Below are positions 17,620 through 27,536 of a stretch of DNA of 64,000 nucleotides, piece by piece. Position 1 is the stretch's first letter, and each line of letters begins with the position of its first letter. Under the pieces are notes generated by a model, which was not told the DNA's origin, made no database searches, and saw only the letters and a list, made by a program, of their open reading frames with translations. The DNA is from Devosia sp. SL43 (GTDB lineage: Bacteria; Pseudomonadota; Alphaproteobacteria; Rhizobiales; Devosiaceae). Location of the stretch: positions 124,001 through 188,000 of the forward strand of contig NZ_CP063401.1 in assembly GCF_021729885.1 (NCBI RefSeq), given 5' to 3'. A program made the translations under genes and the position numbers.

Positions 17620-18954
17620 TTACTTGATCAGTCGCTTGAGGATGGATGAAAGTATTGGAAGGCTTTTGGCTAGCCGGGCCATCTTGTTTCCAAAGCGCCA
17701 GCTACGACTGCTTCTAATGTTCAAAATTGTTTCCTCCAACGCTTCAATTTTGTCGCTCAATGACTGGTCGATAGAACTGGTTGTCGCCCCTCTTTGTAGC
17801 GTAGCAATCCGATCCTCTCGCAGCGTTGAGCTGTCCTGCAACTGTACAAGACGGTCCTCCAGTTCGACGTTCCGGCGGCCTCTTTCTGCCGAAGACCTTA
17901 AACATGCAGCATATTTCGTATTGAGTTGGGAAAGCTCCTGCTCGAGCGTTTGACGCTCGAATTGAGCCAGTGCCACTATGTTTTTCATCTTGGTATAGTC
18001 GTCGGAACCTTGCTCCGACAGAAACGAGGACTCGCTAGTTTGTGCTAACGAATGACTTGCTATCCCAGCAAGTTCTGGCAGGCTGAGTTCTCGCCATCTC
18101 TGTTCGCCCCATCTTGGAGTTTGCCAAAGGGCGGCCTGCAGGTTAGTGGCGCTCCTTATGGGTCGAAGTATGCACTCCGGCGGGATGATTGCAGTTTCCT
18201 GGAGGCCAGCCTCTGTCACAACTAATAGGCCGGCCTCGTAGGCAAACGGAAATATTTGATGGTCAGAACCTTTGAAATTCTGTTTGTTATAGGAGGGCCA
18301 AGCGTAATAGTAGACGTCCCTATTTAGGCTCAGTAGGAAATCAACGAGATGCAAAGAACGAATATTTTCGTTGCATTCGACCCACAGAATTGAATTCTGG
18401 CACTTTGACATGGTGAGCGTCTTCAAGATGGACATTTCCATGCCCTCGACGTCCAGTTTTATGAGATCAAACGGACCAAAATTGCTGACAATTTCGTCGA
18501 TTGCAATTGTCTCAGTCGGAAATGCCACTATATCGGCGCCAGTGGCCGATCGATCAAATGAAGTAGATCCGGCATTGTCGGGATCGGCTCTACCTTCTTG
18601 TGCCAAAGCATTTTCGGATCCAACTACACCATAAATCACATCATTAGAAAATTCAGCGTTTTGTTGTATATTTTGTTGCAAAATAGGGAGTGAATATTCA
18701 TTGGCCTCTATGAGGCAACTATAAGAAATTGGTTTATCTACCGCAATGCCAAGACTGAACGTGCCAATGAAAGCGCCTACATCTAAGATTCGCGAGTCCC
18801 TTGGGAGCAATGTTGATAGAAATTTTGTCTCTAGTCCGGCCCACTCGCCATACTCTCTAAGAAACCTGCCTATCAGATCTCTTTCATTGGCAGGAGTAAT
18901 CATTGGTCCATAACGCGTAGCGATCGCTTGGGCAGGCATCATAGGTTTGGGCAT
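17620..18954 (-). CDS. FkbM-family SAM methyltransferase with C-terminal coiled coil
   Basis: 444 residues. The methyltransferase domain (about 45-230) shows motif I SRILDVGAFIGTFSLGIA and the FkbM hallmark DLIKLDVEGMEMSILK. The C-terminal 120 residues form a coiled coil (FERQTLEQELSQLNTKYAA onward) ending in a basic SSRSWRFGNKMARLAKSL segment, a tail seen in several polysaccharide-locus proteins. It probably methylates a sugar hydroxyl. The stop lies in the same frame as the downstream glycosyltransferase. The ATG at 18954 has no obvious ribosome site. Confidence 0.85.
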   Translation of the reverse strand: MPKPMMPAQAIATRYGPMITPANERDLIGRFLREYGEWAGLETKFLSTLLPRDSRILDVGAFIGTFSLGIAVDKPISYSCLIEANEYSLPILQQNIQQNAEFSNDVIYGVVGSENALAQEGRADPDNAGSTSFDRSATGADIVAFPTETIAIDEIVSNFGPFDLIKLDVEGMEMSILKTLTMSKCQNSILWVECNENIRSLHLVDFLLSLNRDVYYYAWPSYNKQNFKGSDHQIFPFAYEAGLLVVTEAGLQETAIIPPECILRPIRSATNLQAALWQTPRWGEQRWRELSLPELAGIASHSLAQTSESSFLSEQGSDDYTKMKNIVALAQFERQTLEQELSQLNTKYAACLRSSAERGRRNVELEDRLVQLQDSSTLREDRIATLQRGATTSSIDQSLSDKIEALEETILNIRSSRSWRFGNKMARLAKSLPILSSILKRLIK

Positions 18955-19089
18955 TTTGCGTCCATTGGATTTGCAGGTCTTTTTGCGCGTGGCTCAATGA
19001 GCGCATGTCAAAGGTGCGGCAACTGGCCGTACCGTTGGCGGCTGCCATGCGCAAGACTCATGCAGGAGAATGTATGGGCTTCTGCGCTT

Positions 19090-19535
19090 CGTGCAAGCTG
19101 CTTGCTTCCAGGCGTAATCCACTTGTCGAAGCGTTCGGCGGCGGTGGCATTGAGCTCACGCACCACCCGTTGCCTGGACAGCAATGTTCGGCGATGTGAG
19201 CTAGGAACTCACTCCCGCGTCTGGTCGCCCCACCACGGCCAGCACCCGGAAGGCAGCTGCCAACGGTGAAGGCATCATTGACGAAGTCAAGGCTCCAGCG
19301 CTGATTTGGCCGGTCGGACGCGGGTATCGGGTGTGTATTGCCCTTGGGCACGCTTGCCACCGCCGCGGTTACGAACCTGAAGCCTCTCCTCACTGTAGAG
19401 CCGCGTGAGCTTCTTGAGATTCATGCCGAATCCCTGGCGATGCAGCAGGAAGTAAATGCGTCCGTAGCCAATCCGCAGCTGCTCCGCCCCACGGCCTTTC
19501 ATCATTTCTTGTAACCTCTGGTCTGCAGGCCTCGT
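19090..19535 (-). pseudogene. decayed IS3-family transposase (OrfB) remnant, subtype with NQRWSLDFV
   Basis: Fragments in three frames: a helix-turn-helix part (LRIGYGRIYFLLHRQGFG and LTRLYSEERLQVRNR), then DRPNQRWSLDFVNDAF of the rve catalytic core, then LSRQRVVRELNATAAERFDK in another frame. Several indels make it inactive. No terminal repeats were found. Confidence 0.75.
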
Positions 19536-19557
19536 GCTACGAGACCGCACATTTGAT

Positions 19558-20080
19558 CGATTAGCCCACCACCCGGCGGGGGTAGAGATCGACGACCGCC
19601 GCCACATAGAGCCAGCCCTGGGCCGTCCAGGTGTAGGTGAAGTCGGCGCTCCACTTCTGGTTGGGCGCCGACGCCAGGAACGCCCGGTCCAAGATGTTGG
19701 GCGAGACCGCATGGCACTGCCCGCCATCCTTGGGCAGGCCCCGCCGTCGAGGCCGCGCCCGCAGGCGTCCCTGGCGCATCATCCGCTCGATGCGGTGCAG
19801 ACCGGCTTCGAGCCCTTCGGCCAGCACGTCGTGCCAGACGCGCCGGGCGCCATAGGTGCGATCACTTCCGGCAAAGCTGGACCGGATCTCGGCGACGAGC
19901 ACCTCGTCATATTGAGTCCGCTTACTCGGAGAGCGGTTGAGCCAGGCATGGAAGCCCGAGCGAGGCACACCGAGCGCCCCGCATCCACGAGACCGGCCAG
20001 ATCCCTCGGTGCTTCGCCACAAAAAAGAACCTCATATCGAGTCCCTGGCGAAGTAGGATATCGCGCTCCGCCTTGCAGAT
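19558..20080 (-). pseudogene. decayed IS3-family transposase (OrfB) remnant, subtype with DFTY
   Basis: Begins just after the rmlA stop with RFFFVAKHRGIWPVSWM, shifts frame to GALGVPRSGFHAWLNRSP and continues through SDRTYGARRVWHDVLAEGL to KWSADFTYTWTAQGWLYVAA, where a stop replaces the usual Trp after VVG. Only the 5' half of orfB remains. It differs in subtype from the neighbouring remnant, so at least two insertion events occurred here. Confidence 0.78.
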
Positions 20081-20082
20081 GC

Positions 20083-20946
20083 TTATTTGAGTAGTCCCAG
20101 TAGATAGCGGGAATATTCGCCTTTTCCCAACTTTGCCGCGATCGCCCGTAATTCGTGAACAGCGATCCAACCCTGATTGTAAGCTATTTCCTCGGGGCAA
20201 GCGATCTTGAACCCTTGGCGCTTTTCCAGCGTTGCAACGAACTCGCCAGCTTCCAGCAGACTATTCGGGCTGCCGGTATCCAACCAAGCAAATCCGCGGC
20301 CCAAGAGCTCCACGTTAAGCTTGCCGCGCTCGAGATAGACCTTGTTGACGTCAGTTATCTCAAGCTCGCCGCGATCGGACGGTTTGATGTTGGCCGCGAT
20401 CTCCACCACATCCTGATCGTAGAAGTAGAGGCCCGTAACAGCCCAGGATGATTTGGGTTGTCTCGGTTTTTCTTCGATCGATAACACGCGCATCTGGTCG
20501 TCGAACTCAGCCACACCGTACTGAGAGGGATCTGCGACGTGGTAGGCAAAAACGGTCGCCCCCTCGCTGCGGTTTTGGGCGGATTTGAGCGTATCGGTGA
20601 AACCGTGGCCGAAAAACAGGTTGTCGCCAAGAATTAGGCACGAGGAGTCGCCGGCGACAAAGTCGGCGCCGATGACGTAGGCCTGCGCGAGACCTGCCGG
20701 ATGGGGTTGGACAGCGTAGGTAATTTGGATTCCCCACTGCGTCCCGTCACCCAGCAGTCGCTTGAAGCTTTCGGCATCATGTGGGGTCGTGATGATCAGG
20801 ATGTCCCTGATGCCGGCCAACATCAGCGTGGTCAGCGGATAATAGATCATCGGCTTATCATATACGGGGAGCAGCTGCTTTGATGCGGCAAGCGTCACGG
20901 GATAGAGTCGCGTGCCACTCCCGCCGGCCAGGATAATACCCTTCAC
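20083..20946 (-). CDS. rmlA: glucose-1-phosphate thymidylyltransferase
   Basis: First enzyme of dTDP-L-rhamnose synthesis (glucose-1-phosphate + dTTP), 287 residues. The nucleotide-binding signature [11 protein letters not shown] is at residues 8-18, with [15 protein letters not shown] and [20 protein letters not shown] following. GTG 20946 with AGGGAG upstream gives the family's start ([13 protein letters not shown]), so the longer open frame is not used. It is last of the rmlC-B-D-A run on the minus strand. The 3' end lies against an IS3 remnant, but the protein is full length. Confidence 0.95.
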   Translation of the reverse strand: MKGIILAGGSGTRLYPVTLAASKQLLPVYDKPMIYYPLTTLMLAGIRDILIITTPHDAESFKRLLGDGTQWGIQITYAVQPHPAGLAQAYVIGADFVAGDSSCLILGDNLFFGHGFTDTLKSAQNRSEGATVFAYHVADPSQYGVAEFDDQMRVLSIEEKPRQPKSSWAVTGLYFYDQDVVEIAANIKPSDRGELEITDVNKVYLERGKLNVELLGRGFAWLDTGSPNSLLEAGEFVATLEKRQGFKIACPEEIAYNQGWIAVHELRAIAAKLGKGEYSRYLLGLLK

Positions 20947-20957
20947 AATTTTACTCC

Positions 20958-21851
20958 CTAGACGTTCTGTGAAACTGACGGCACGAGCTGCTGCATAACC
21001 ACTTCGAGAGACGTTTCCCAATTGGGAAGTGTGAGACCGTGGGTGTCACGAAGCTTCTGGCAGTTCAGCCGCGAATTTGCAGGTCGCGGTGCCGGGGTCG
21101 GATACTCAGTAGATGGAATTTCGACTACGCGGGATGTGGGCCCTCCCATCGCCGCGGATACTTCAAAGATTTTAGAGGCAAAGGACGCCCAGCTCGTGCT
21201 GCCAGTTCCTGTCATATGGAAGATGCCGCGCAGACTGGCGTCCTTCTCTCGCTCCTTCAGATTTTTCGCCACGGCAATGACTGCATCGGCAATATCAAGA
21301 GCGCTTGTGGGATTACCAACCTGGTCTGCCACTACACGGATTTCATCCCGCGTTTGGGCCAAGCGAAGCATCGTTTTTACAAAGTTTGCGCCGTACGGGC
21401 TATAGACCCACGCCGTCCGCAATATTGCGTGATTTTCGGTAGCAGCGGCCACGGACGCTTCGCCTTGAAGTTTGGACGATCCATAGACACCCAGCGGATC
21501 CGTCTGGTCCGTTTCGACATATGCCAATGTGCTGCGGCCATTGAAGACGTAGTCGGTGGACAGGTGGATGATCGGAATGCCCATGTCCGCCGCAACAGCC
21601 GCTATCGTCCGAGGTCCGCCAGCATTGACACTAAATGCGAGCGATGGCTCGGTCTCGGCCTTGTCTACAGCAGTGTATGCTGCGGAAGAAACGATGACGT
21701 CGGGTCGTGAGTCAACCAGCGCTGGCCTGATGGTCTCGGGATGTTCAAGGTCGAGTTCAGGACGACCGAGCGCAATGATCTCGTGGCCCTGCGGCCGAGC
21801 CACAAGTGCGCTTACCACTTGACCTTGCCGACCGGTGACAACAATTCTCAT
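20958..21851 (-). CDS. rmlD: dTDP-4-dehydrorhamnose reductase
   Basis: Last step of dTDP-L-rhamnose synthesis, an NAD(P)H-dependent reductase of 297 residues. The Rossmann start [17 protein letters not shown], the STDYVFNG segment and catalytic YGSSKLQGE (YxxxK) are visible. ATG 21851 overlaps the rmlB stop by 4 bp, so the upstream extension of the open frame is rejected. Confidence 0.95.
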   Translation of the reverse strand: MRIVVTGRQGQVVSALVARPQGHEIIALGRPELDLEHPETIRPALVDSRPDVIVSSAAYTAVDKAETEPSLAFSVNAGGPRTIAAVAADMGIPIIHLSTDYVFNGRSTLAYVETDQTDPLGVYGSSKLQGEASVAAATENHAILRTAWVYSPYGANFVKTMLRLAQTRDEIRVVADQVGNPTSALDIADAVIAVAKNLKEREKDASLRGIFHMTGTGSTSWASFASKIFEVSAAMGGPTSRVVEIPSTEYPTPAPRPANSRLNCQKLRDTHGLTLPNWETSLEVVMQQLVPSVSQNV

Positions 21852-22915
21852 TGCGCGGAGGCTCGCTCGGCCTGAACAATGCCGAGGCGCTGGCCATCGT
21901 AGGCTTGACGCAGCGGGCGCCACCACCACTCATTCTCTAGGTACCAGCGCACGGTTTTTTCGATGCCAGTATCAAACGTCTCTGTCGCTTTCCAGCCGAG
22001 TTCCGTCTCCAGTTTGCTAGCATCAATGGCGTACCGGGCGTCATGACCCGGCCGATCGGTGACATAGTCGATCAGCGATTCACGCGGCTGTGCATCGGGT
22101 CGGAGATCGTCAAGAACGCTGCAGATGCGGCGTACGACATCGATGTTGCGACGTTCGTTTCGGCCGCCAACATTATAGGTCTCACCGATCCGGCCGCTGG
22201 AAATGATTGTGTCGAGCGCCCGTGCGTGATCATCGACGTACAACCAGTCACGAACGTTTTCCCCTTTGCCGTAAACCGGCAGCCGCCTGCCGTCCAAAGC
22301 ATTCAGGATGATCAGCGGTATGAGCTTTTCGGGAAAGTGATACGGCCCGTAATTGTTGGAGCAGTTCGACACAACGATCGGCATGCCGTAGGTGCGTGCC
22401 CAGGCCTTCGCCAAGTGATCCGAGGCTGCCTTAGAAGCAGAATATGGGGAGCTTGGATCGTAGGGTGTGGTTTCGGCGAAAAGCCCGCTATCGCCCAACG
22501 ACCCATATACCTCATCGGTTGAAACGTGCAGGAACCGGAACGCGCTTCGCTCCTCGGCGGCAAGGTCGGACCAGTATGACCTCGCCACTTCCAACAGTGT
22601 CATTGTGCCCATGACGTTGGTTTCAACGAACGTACGAGCGCCAGTTATGGAGCGATCAACATGACTTTCGGCGGCTAGATGCATAACCCGATTGGGACGA
22701 AAGGTGTCGAACGCAGTTCGCATCGCGCCTTCGTCACAGATGTCGGCCTTCAAGAACCGGTAATTCGGCTGGCTGTCGACAAGTGATAGTGATGCTGGAT
22801 TGCCGGCGTAGGTCAGCTTGTCGACGTTGAGGACCTCATAGCCCCTTTCGCGAACGAGATACCTAACAAGGGCCGAACCAATGAAACCAGCGCCGCCAGT
22901 GATGAGAACACGCAT
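21848..22915 (-). CDS. rmlB: dTDP-glucose 4,6-dehydratase
   Basis: Second step of dTDP-L-rhamnose synthesis, an NAD+-dependent extended SDR of 355 residues. [14 protein letters not shown] near the start binds [15 protein letters not shown] supplies the catalytic Thr/Asp/Glu; and [15 protein letters not shown] holds the YxxxK pair. Length is standard. Coupled to rmlD by a 4-bp overlap and 16 bp downstream of rmlC. Confidence 0.96.
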   Translation of the reverse strand: MRVLITGGAGFIGSALVRYLVRERGYEVLNVDKLTYAGNPASLSLVDSQPNYRFLKADICDEGAMRTAFDTFRPNRVMHLAAESHVDRSITGARTFVETNVMGTMTLLEVARSYWSDLAAEERSAFRFLHVSTDEVYGSLGDSGLFAETTPYDPSSPYSASKAASDHLAKAWARTYGMPIVVSNCSNNYGPYHFPEKLIPLIILNALDGRRLPVYGKGENVRDWLYVDDHARALDTIISSGRIGETYNVGGRNERRNIDVVRRICSVLDDLRPDAQPRESLIDYVTDRPGHDARYAIDASKLETELGWKATETFDTGIEKTVRWYLENEWWWRPLRQAYDGQRLGIVQAERASAQ

Positions 22916-22931
22916 TTATAAATCCCGAACC

Positions 22932-23489
22932 CTAAAACCGAAAGTACTGGCCAAGACTGGAAAGTGTTGGTTGTTTCCTGTCTTTGCCCGATAGCGTATT
23001 TGCATCTGCAACCGAAGGCCAAGATACCGCGATCTGTGGATCATCCCATGCGAGGCCGAGATCGTTATCTGTACTGTATCCGGCAGTCACTTTGTAGCAG
23101 AGGACTGAGTCTGCGCTCAACGTGCAGAAGCCGTGAGCAAAGCCTGCGGGTATCCAAAGCTGGTTACCCTTTTCCGGGGACAGTTCTACAGAAATCCACT
23201 GGCCATACGTTGGCGATCCGACTCTGATATCCACTGCGACATCGTAGATAAGACCGGCGAGGCACCGAACCAGCTTTCCCTGGGCATATGGTTCGGACTG
23301 AAAGTGCAATCCTCTAACCGTGCCAGTTGTTCTGCTCAGGGATTGGTTTTCTTGCACGAAGTCGACATCTGCGACGTTTGTGCGAAACCAGTCATCCTTG
23401 AATATCTCGGAGAAATAGCCACGGGCATCTTCATGCCTCTTTGGGATAATCTCTGCCACGTCTTGTAGGGCGTGCCTGATAATTTCCAT
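22932..23489 (-). CDS. rmlC: dTDP-4-dehydrorhamnose 3,5-epimerase
   Basis: Third enzyme of the pathway, a cupin-fold epimerase of 185 residues. RGYFSEIFKDDWF, QENQSLSRTTGTVRGLHFQ with the catalytic His, and the PAGFAHGFCTLS turn are diagnostic. GGAGAG lies upstream of ATG 23489. First gene of the rml run; a 72-bp gap separates it from the upstream glycosyltransferase gene, so it may be in the same transcript. Confidence 0.95.
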   Translation of the reverse strand: MEIIRHALQDVAEIIPKRHEDARGYFSEIFKDDWFRTNVADVDFVQENQSLSRTTGTVRGLHFQSEPYAQGKLVRCLAGLIYDVAVDIRVGSPTYGQWISVELSPEKGNQLWIPAGFAHGFCTLSADSVLCYKVTAGYSTDNDLGLAWDDPQIAVSWPSVADANTLSGKDRKQPTLSSLGQYFRF

Positions 23490-23561
23490 TGTGCAACTCT
23501 CCGCATACCAGCGTCAACGCCCCGCAATTGCGCCCCTCTAGACCGGATTGAAAAGCACACG

Positions 23562-24455
23562 TCAAGCCGAGCGAGGCTTAATCTCTGGGCCTAGACTCGA
23601 CAGGAGAGCAACGGCGGCGAAATGACACCACACGCCAATGGTCACTAGCCACATCATTGGGCGAGGGTATGTGTGTTCGTAGAATTTCTTGTAGAAGCGC
23701 AGCATGCCGCGATGCTTGTGCAACTCGACAAAGACTTTGGTCGCCCCTCCGCTGGCGCCCTTTACGTGGGACACTATCGCATTTGGCACAAATATGACCT
23801 TCCACCCTGCCAAGGCGAAGCGCTTGCACAGGTCCAAATCCTCGCAGTGAAGAAAGTATCCTTCGTCCCAGGGGCCTACATCCTCCATTGCCTCTGTCTT
23901 GATGAGCATACAGGCGCCAGAAATTGCATCGACCGAGACTGGCCCGGTTGGCAAAGGCTCGGTACTGGCTCGATCCTGGTGGTGGTGGAGCCCTAACCGT
24001 TCCAACCAGTAGCGAATGCCAAAGAGCTGCTTGAACGCATCGACTGGCGTCGGAAATCTCCGGCGGCCGCCGCGCTGTTCACTGCCATCGGTGTTCTGAA
24101 GGTAACCGCCGACCATGCCTACTTTAGCATCTGACCGCAGCGCAGCAAGCAACCGCTCCAAAGCGGCACCATCAACCTTGCAGTCGGGGTTCAGAAAAAG
24201 GAGGTTTGGGGCCACGCTGGATTTGACGCCCACGTTGCATCCAGCAGCAAAACCCAAATTCTTGCCGTTGCGAATGATCGTCAGGTACGGGTTGGTATTG
24301 GCGTTCGCAAGATCTTCGATGCTACCGTCAGTAGAACCGTTGTCGGAGACGATAACGCGCCCGGCGCCAGCGGCGAACGCCGACTGCACCGACGCACCCA
24401 GCAAGGGTCCTGCATTAAAATTGACGATGATGACGTCTATGTCAGCGGTCTTCAT
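23562..24455 (-). CDS. glycosyltransferase family 2, rhamnosyltransferase-like
   Basis: GT-A enzyme of about 297 residues. VIIVNFNAGPLLGASVQSA opens the nucleotide-binding fold, with VSDNGSTDGS, the DxD-like LFLNPDCKVDG and GACMLIKTEAMEDVG, as in WbbL-type rhamnosyltransferases. ATG 24455 (with GGGAAAAT before it) lies inside the 3' end of the preceding gene; the longer frame to 24500 has no family similarity. C-terminal hydrophobic stretch LVTIGVWCHFAAVALLSSL suggests membrane association. It probably transfers rhamnose made by the adjacent rml genes. Confidence 0.85.
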   Translation of the reverse strand: MKTADIDVIIVNFNAGPLLGASVQSAFAAGAGRVIVSDNGSTDGSIEDLANANTNPYLTIIRNGKNLGFAAGCNVGVKSSVAPNLLFLNPDCKVDGAALERLLAALRSDAKVGMVGGYLQNTDGSEQRGGRRRFPTPVDAFKQLFGIRYWLERLGLHHHQDRASTEPLPTGPVSVDAISGACMLIKTEAMEDVGPWDEGYFLHCEDLDLCKRFALAGWKVIFVPNAIVSHVKGASGGATKVFVELHKHRGMLRFYKKFYEHTYPRPMMWLVTIGVWCHFAAVALLSSLGPEIKPRSA

Positions 24456-25335
24456 ATTTTCCCATCTTGCCGACAAAACCGTCCCGGAGACCTTGAGCAA
24501 TCATGCGCCATTGTGAAAATGGCGGCTTGCCAAACACGGCCACAAAACCCAGCCGAAGGAGCAGTTTTGGACCACGCGCCACTTTCCACCTTATCGGTAG
24601 CCAGGGTTGGCGCCACAGCCAGACTGAATTTCGAAAGAGGTAGTAGTGGCGCAGTGGCGGATGGATTGCGTATCGCTGTCCAAAGGCCTCAATGGGGCGG
24701 TCGCCGAGCTCGTGATCGAGCGTTGTGGTGAAAGTCCCATAACTCAAAAGCCCATGTTGATGTTCCGCCCGGAGACTCCATTCCGTGTCGACATAGTCGA
24801 TAAACAGCTCGGCTCTCATCCCGCCAACGCGGTCCAGGGCTTGCATGGGAATCAGGCAGCCAGATGCAATGAGATGGTCGACAACGACTGTCTCACCGAC
24901 CTCACGTGTTTGCAGTGACGATGACCATCCATGGGTGCGGAGAAAACGAGACGGCTTCCCCAGGCGCTGGTCAATATATGCCGGCCCAATGGCGGCCACC
25001 AGCTCACCGGCTAGTCGCTTCTGCTCCGCTATGGCCACTAGGGTAGAAATCATGCCCGGGGGTGGCAGACTATCTTGGTCAAACAGGATGACATAGTCGC
25101 ATCCTTGTTTGCGGGCCTCGTGGATTGCTAGGTTCTGCGCCTGCGCAATTCCGACATTCTCGCGCAATGAAATGCAAAGCGTGCCGCGCCCCAAGGCAGC
25201 TGCGGGGTCGTGCTCCGAACCATTGTCGACGACTATTCCACCATCAACCTGGCCCGCCAGAGCTGCGAGCAAATCTCGCAGCTTCGGCAGGTTGGGGTTG
25301 AATGTCACTATTAGAGCGACAACGGTTGGTCTCAC
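24442..25335 (-). CDS. glycosyltransferase family 2, RfbF/RhlC-like rhamnosyltransferase
   Basis: 297 residues starting at GTG 25335. VVALIVTFNPNLPKLRDLL, VVDNGSEHD, the DxD region DYVILFDQDSLPPPGM and FIDYVDTEWSLRAE, followed by a Tyr/Arg-rich YYLFRNSVWLWRQ, are typical of the rhamnosyltransferase branch of GT2. It overlaps the downstream transferase by 14 bp. The substrate dTDP-rhamnose is inferred from family and neighbours. Confidence 0.85.
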   Translation of the reverse strand: MRPTVVALIVTFNPNLPKLRDLLAALAGQVDGGIVVDNGSEHDPAAALGRGTLCISLRENVGIAQAQNLAIHEARKQGCDYVILFDQDSLPPPGMISTLVAIAEQKRLAGELVAAIGPAYIDQRLGKPSRFLRTHGWSSSLQTREVGETVVVDHLIASGCLIPMQALDRVGGMRAELFIDYVDTEWSLRAEHQHGLLSYGTFTTTLDHELGDRPIEAFGQRYAIHPPLRHYYLFRNSVWLWRQPWLPIRWKVARGPKLLLRLGFVAVFGKPPFSQWRMIAQGLRDGFVGKMGKYEDR

Positions 25336-25365
25336 CCTTGGCCTACTTGGAAGAAGCCAGCGCCC

Positions 25366-27516
25366 TCACGTCCCAGCAGCAGGGTCAAAAACTGGCACCG
25401 CAGGTGGCCAGGCGAGCGTGTAGTTTGCATGGGCTTTATCAAGATTGGGATTGTACGCAAAGTCATGAGATAGGGCGGTCGCCCATCGTTCCTGCATGTA
25501 CTTGATTTCGGCCTGGAAGCGCACCTGTTTTTCAGGGGTATTTTCGGCGCCTCGAGTCAAAGATTCATGGTGGTATAGCTCAGCCTGAGGCGTCCAGACA
25601 TTTCGATACCCAGCCTCCATAAGCCTGAGGCAAAAATCAACATCATTGAATGCGACTGTCAGATTGACTTCATCCAATCCACCAACCTGTTGGTAAGCTG
25701 ACTTTCTCACTACCAGGCATGCTGCGGTCACTGCACTGAAGGACTGAATGAGCATAGCCTTCGAGAAGTAGCCCGGAAAGTGGCGAGGTATGCGCAAGTG
25801 GACGTGGTCAGCAATACCGTTCACACCGACCACAATTCCCGCATGCTGTACGGTGTCGTTGCCATAATATAGCTTTGCGCCGACGGCGCCGACACCCTCC
25901 TGCAGGGCTATCGAGACCATTTCGGAAAGCCAATCCGGGCTGATGACTTGCACGTCATCGTTGACCAGAGCCACCAGCTCACCACGTGCCTGCGCAACTG
26001 CTTGGTTGTTTATCCGTGAATAGTTGAACGGAGCCGAGTCTCGAATGAGTCTGACGTAGGGGTGGACAGAAATTTCGTCCAGGTAGGCGAGGCTAGCTGC
26101 CTCATCCGACCCATTGTCCACGATTAAGATTTCGAAGTTGGTGTAGGTGGTCAGCTCGAGAATGCTCTCGACGCATCGGGCAAGGTGCTTGTGGCCATTC
26201 CGCGTGGGAATGATGATGCTGACCTTGGGCAGCGTTGCGGGCAGATCGTACACCGCTATGAACGACCCCAGTTGAGGAATGAATTTAGCACTTGCTGCGA
26301 TCTTTGCTCGGCCGAAATGGTCATTGAGTGCCCTTTCGGCCGCCACATAGGCATAGGGCTTTGCAGTTTGGCCATTTGCCGAGGTGCTTTGGGGATGAAT
26401 GCGCCAGTGGTACAGAATACGAGGAACGTGGACGATCTGGCTCGAGCTTATCCGTTCACAGGCCCGCAAGGCCAGATCCCAGTCCTGCGAACCATGCAGA
26501 CCCTCACGAAAGCCCCCAATGTCGACAAGCAGCCTCCGATTGTACACCCCAAGGTGTGATACCATGTTGTGTGACAAGAACAGGTCATAGTTCCAGTCGG
26601 ACTTGAAGTAAGGTTGGCACCGGATGCCGCTGTCGGTGATCTTGTCCTCGTCCGTATAGAAGATCATCCCGTCGGGGTGCCGGTTTATCGCTTCTACGAT
26701 ATAGAAGAGGGCATGATCAGGCAGCGTGTCGTCGTGGTCCAAAAGTGCAACGTAGTCGCCCTCCGCGATCTCGAGTCCAGAGTTGCTAGCGGCGCAAATG
26801 TGTCCGTTTGTCGTGCGGAGCACGATCTTAATGCGAGAATCCTGTGCGGCCCACCTGGCCAGCGCCTCTCTGACGCCAGGAGCCGTTGACAGGTCGTCAG
26901 CAATGCACAGTTCCCAATTGGGATAAATCTGGTCTTGAACCGATCTTATGGCCTCTTCCAGATGCCGCAGGTCAGGATTAAACGTGGGCATCACAACCGA
27001 AACGAGCGGTCTGCGGGCGAAGTTCTCCGCCGCCTTGAGAAGCGCCTCTCGCCTCGCCACACTTGGCCTATCGTAAAGCTCAATCCACCTGGCGTAGTCC
27101 TCGTCGTTTACCCCTACTGTCAAGCCGTGTTCCACGGCGCCTAGTCTGAACCACAGTCCGGCCAGGCCTTCAGATTTGGCGATCCGCAGTGCCGCCAAGA
27201 GAGATCCTAGCACGCCCTTTCGGCGCACCGCGGCCAGCGCCCTCGATATGCTGGCCCCAATCGACTTCACTCTCGTGAGCGACATTCTTAGCGGCCGGGT
27301 CCAGCGCCAAATGGTAGACAAGCGAATGGCATCGTAATCTTGGATCGCTTGGTCTCGCATATCCTCGAGAGCCACGGCCCTTGCCTTTAGGCGCGCATGT
27401 TCCGTGTGAAGTTTCGCGTATCTTGCGGCCAAAGTTTCGGATTCCGCATTGACGTCGCGATTTACTGGATTATCCGCCATGTTGGAAGTCGAATTTGAGT
27501 ATGCCATGTGCACCAA
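25366..27516 (-). CDS. two-domain glycosyltransferase (tandem GT2) with N-terminal coiled coil
   Basis: 716 residues. An N-terminal coiled coil (about 20-65) ends in STIWRWTRPLRMSLTRV, a basic segment like the tail of the nearby FkbM protein. Two GT-A domains follow: the first (~170-400) with VSVVMPTFNPDLRHLEEAI, ALLDHDDTLPDH and GLHGSQDWDLALR; the second (~430-660) with VSIIIPTRNGHKHLARCVE, LVNDDVQVISPDW and FNDVDFCLRLMEAGYRN. Two active sites in one chain suggest addition of two residues or an alternating linkage. The start could be ATG 27507, three codons in. Confidence 0.88.
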   Translation of the reverse strand: MVHMAYSNSTSNMADNPVNRDVNAESETLAARYAKLHTEHARLKARAVALEDMRDQAIQDYDAIRLSTIWRWTRPLRMSLTRVKSIGASISRALAAVRRKGVLGSLLAALRIAKSEGLAGLWFRLGAVEHGLTVGVNDEDYARWIELYDRPSVARREALLKAAENFARRPLVSVVMPTFNPDLRHLEEAIRSVQDQIYPNWELCIADDLSTAPGVREALARWAAQDSRIKIVLRTTNGHICAASNSGLEIAEGDYVALLDHDDTLPDHALFYIVEAINRHPDGMIFYTDEDKITDSGIRCQPYFKSDWNYDLFLSHNMVSHLGVYNRRLLVDIGGFREGLHGSQDWDLALRACERISSSQIVHVPRILYHWRIHPQSTSANGQTAKPYAYVAAERALNDHFGRAKIAASAKFIPQLGSFIAVYDLPATLPKVSIIIPTRNGHKHLARCVESILELTTYTNFEILIVDNGSDEAASLAYLDEISVHPYVRLIRDSAPFNYSRINNQAVAQARGELVALVNDDVQVISPDWLSEMVSIALQEGVGAVGAKLYYGNDTVQHAGIVVGVNGIADHVHLRIPRHFPGYFSKAMLIQSFSAVTAACLVVRKSAYQQVGGLDEVNLTVAFNDVDFCLRLMEAGYRNVWTPQAELYHHESLTRGAENTPEKQVRFQAEIKYMQERWATALSHDFAYNPNLDKAHANYTLAWPPAVPVFDPAAGT

Positions 27517-27536
27517 GTGAAATTGTGTTGGTACTA

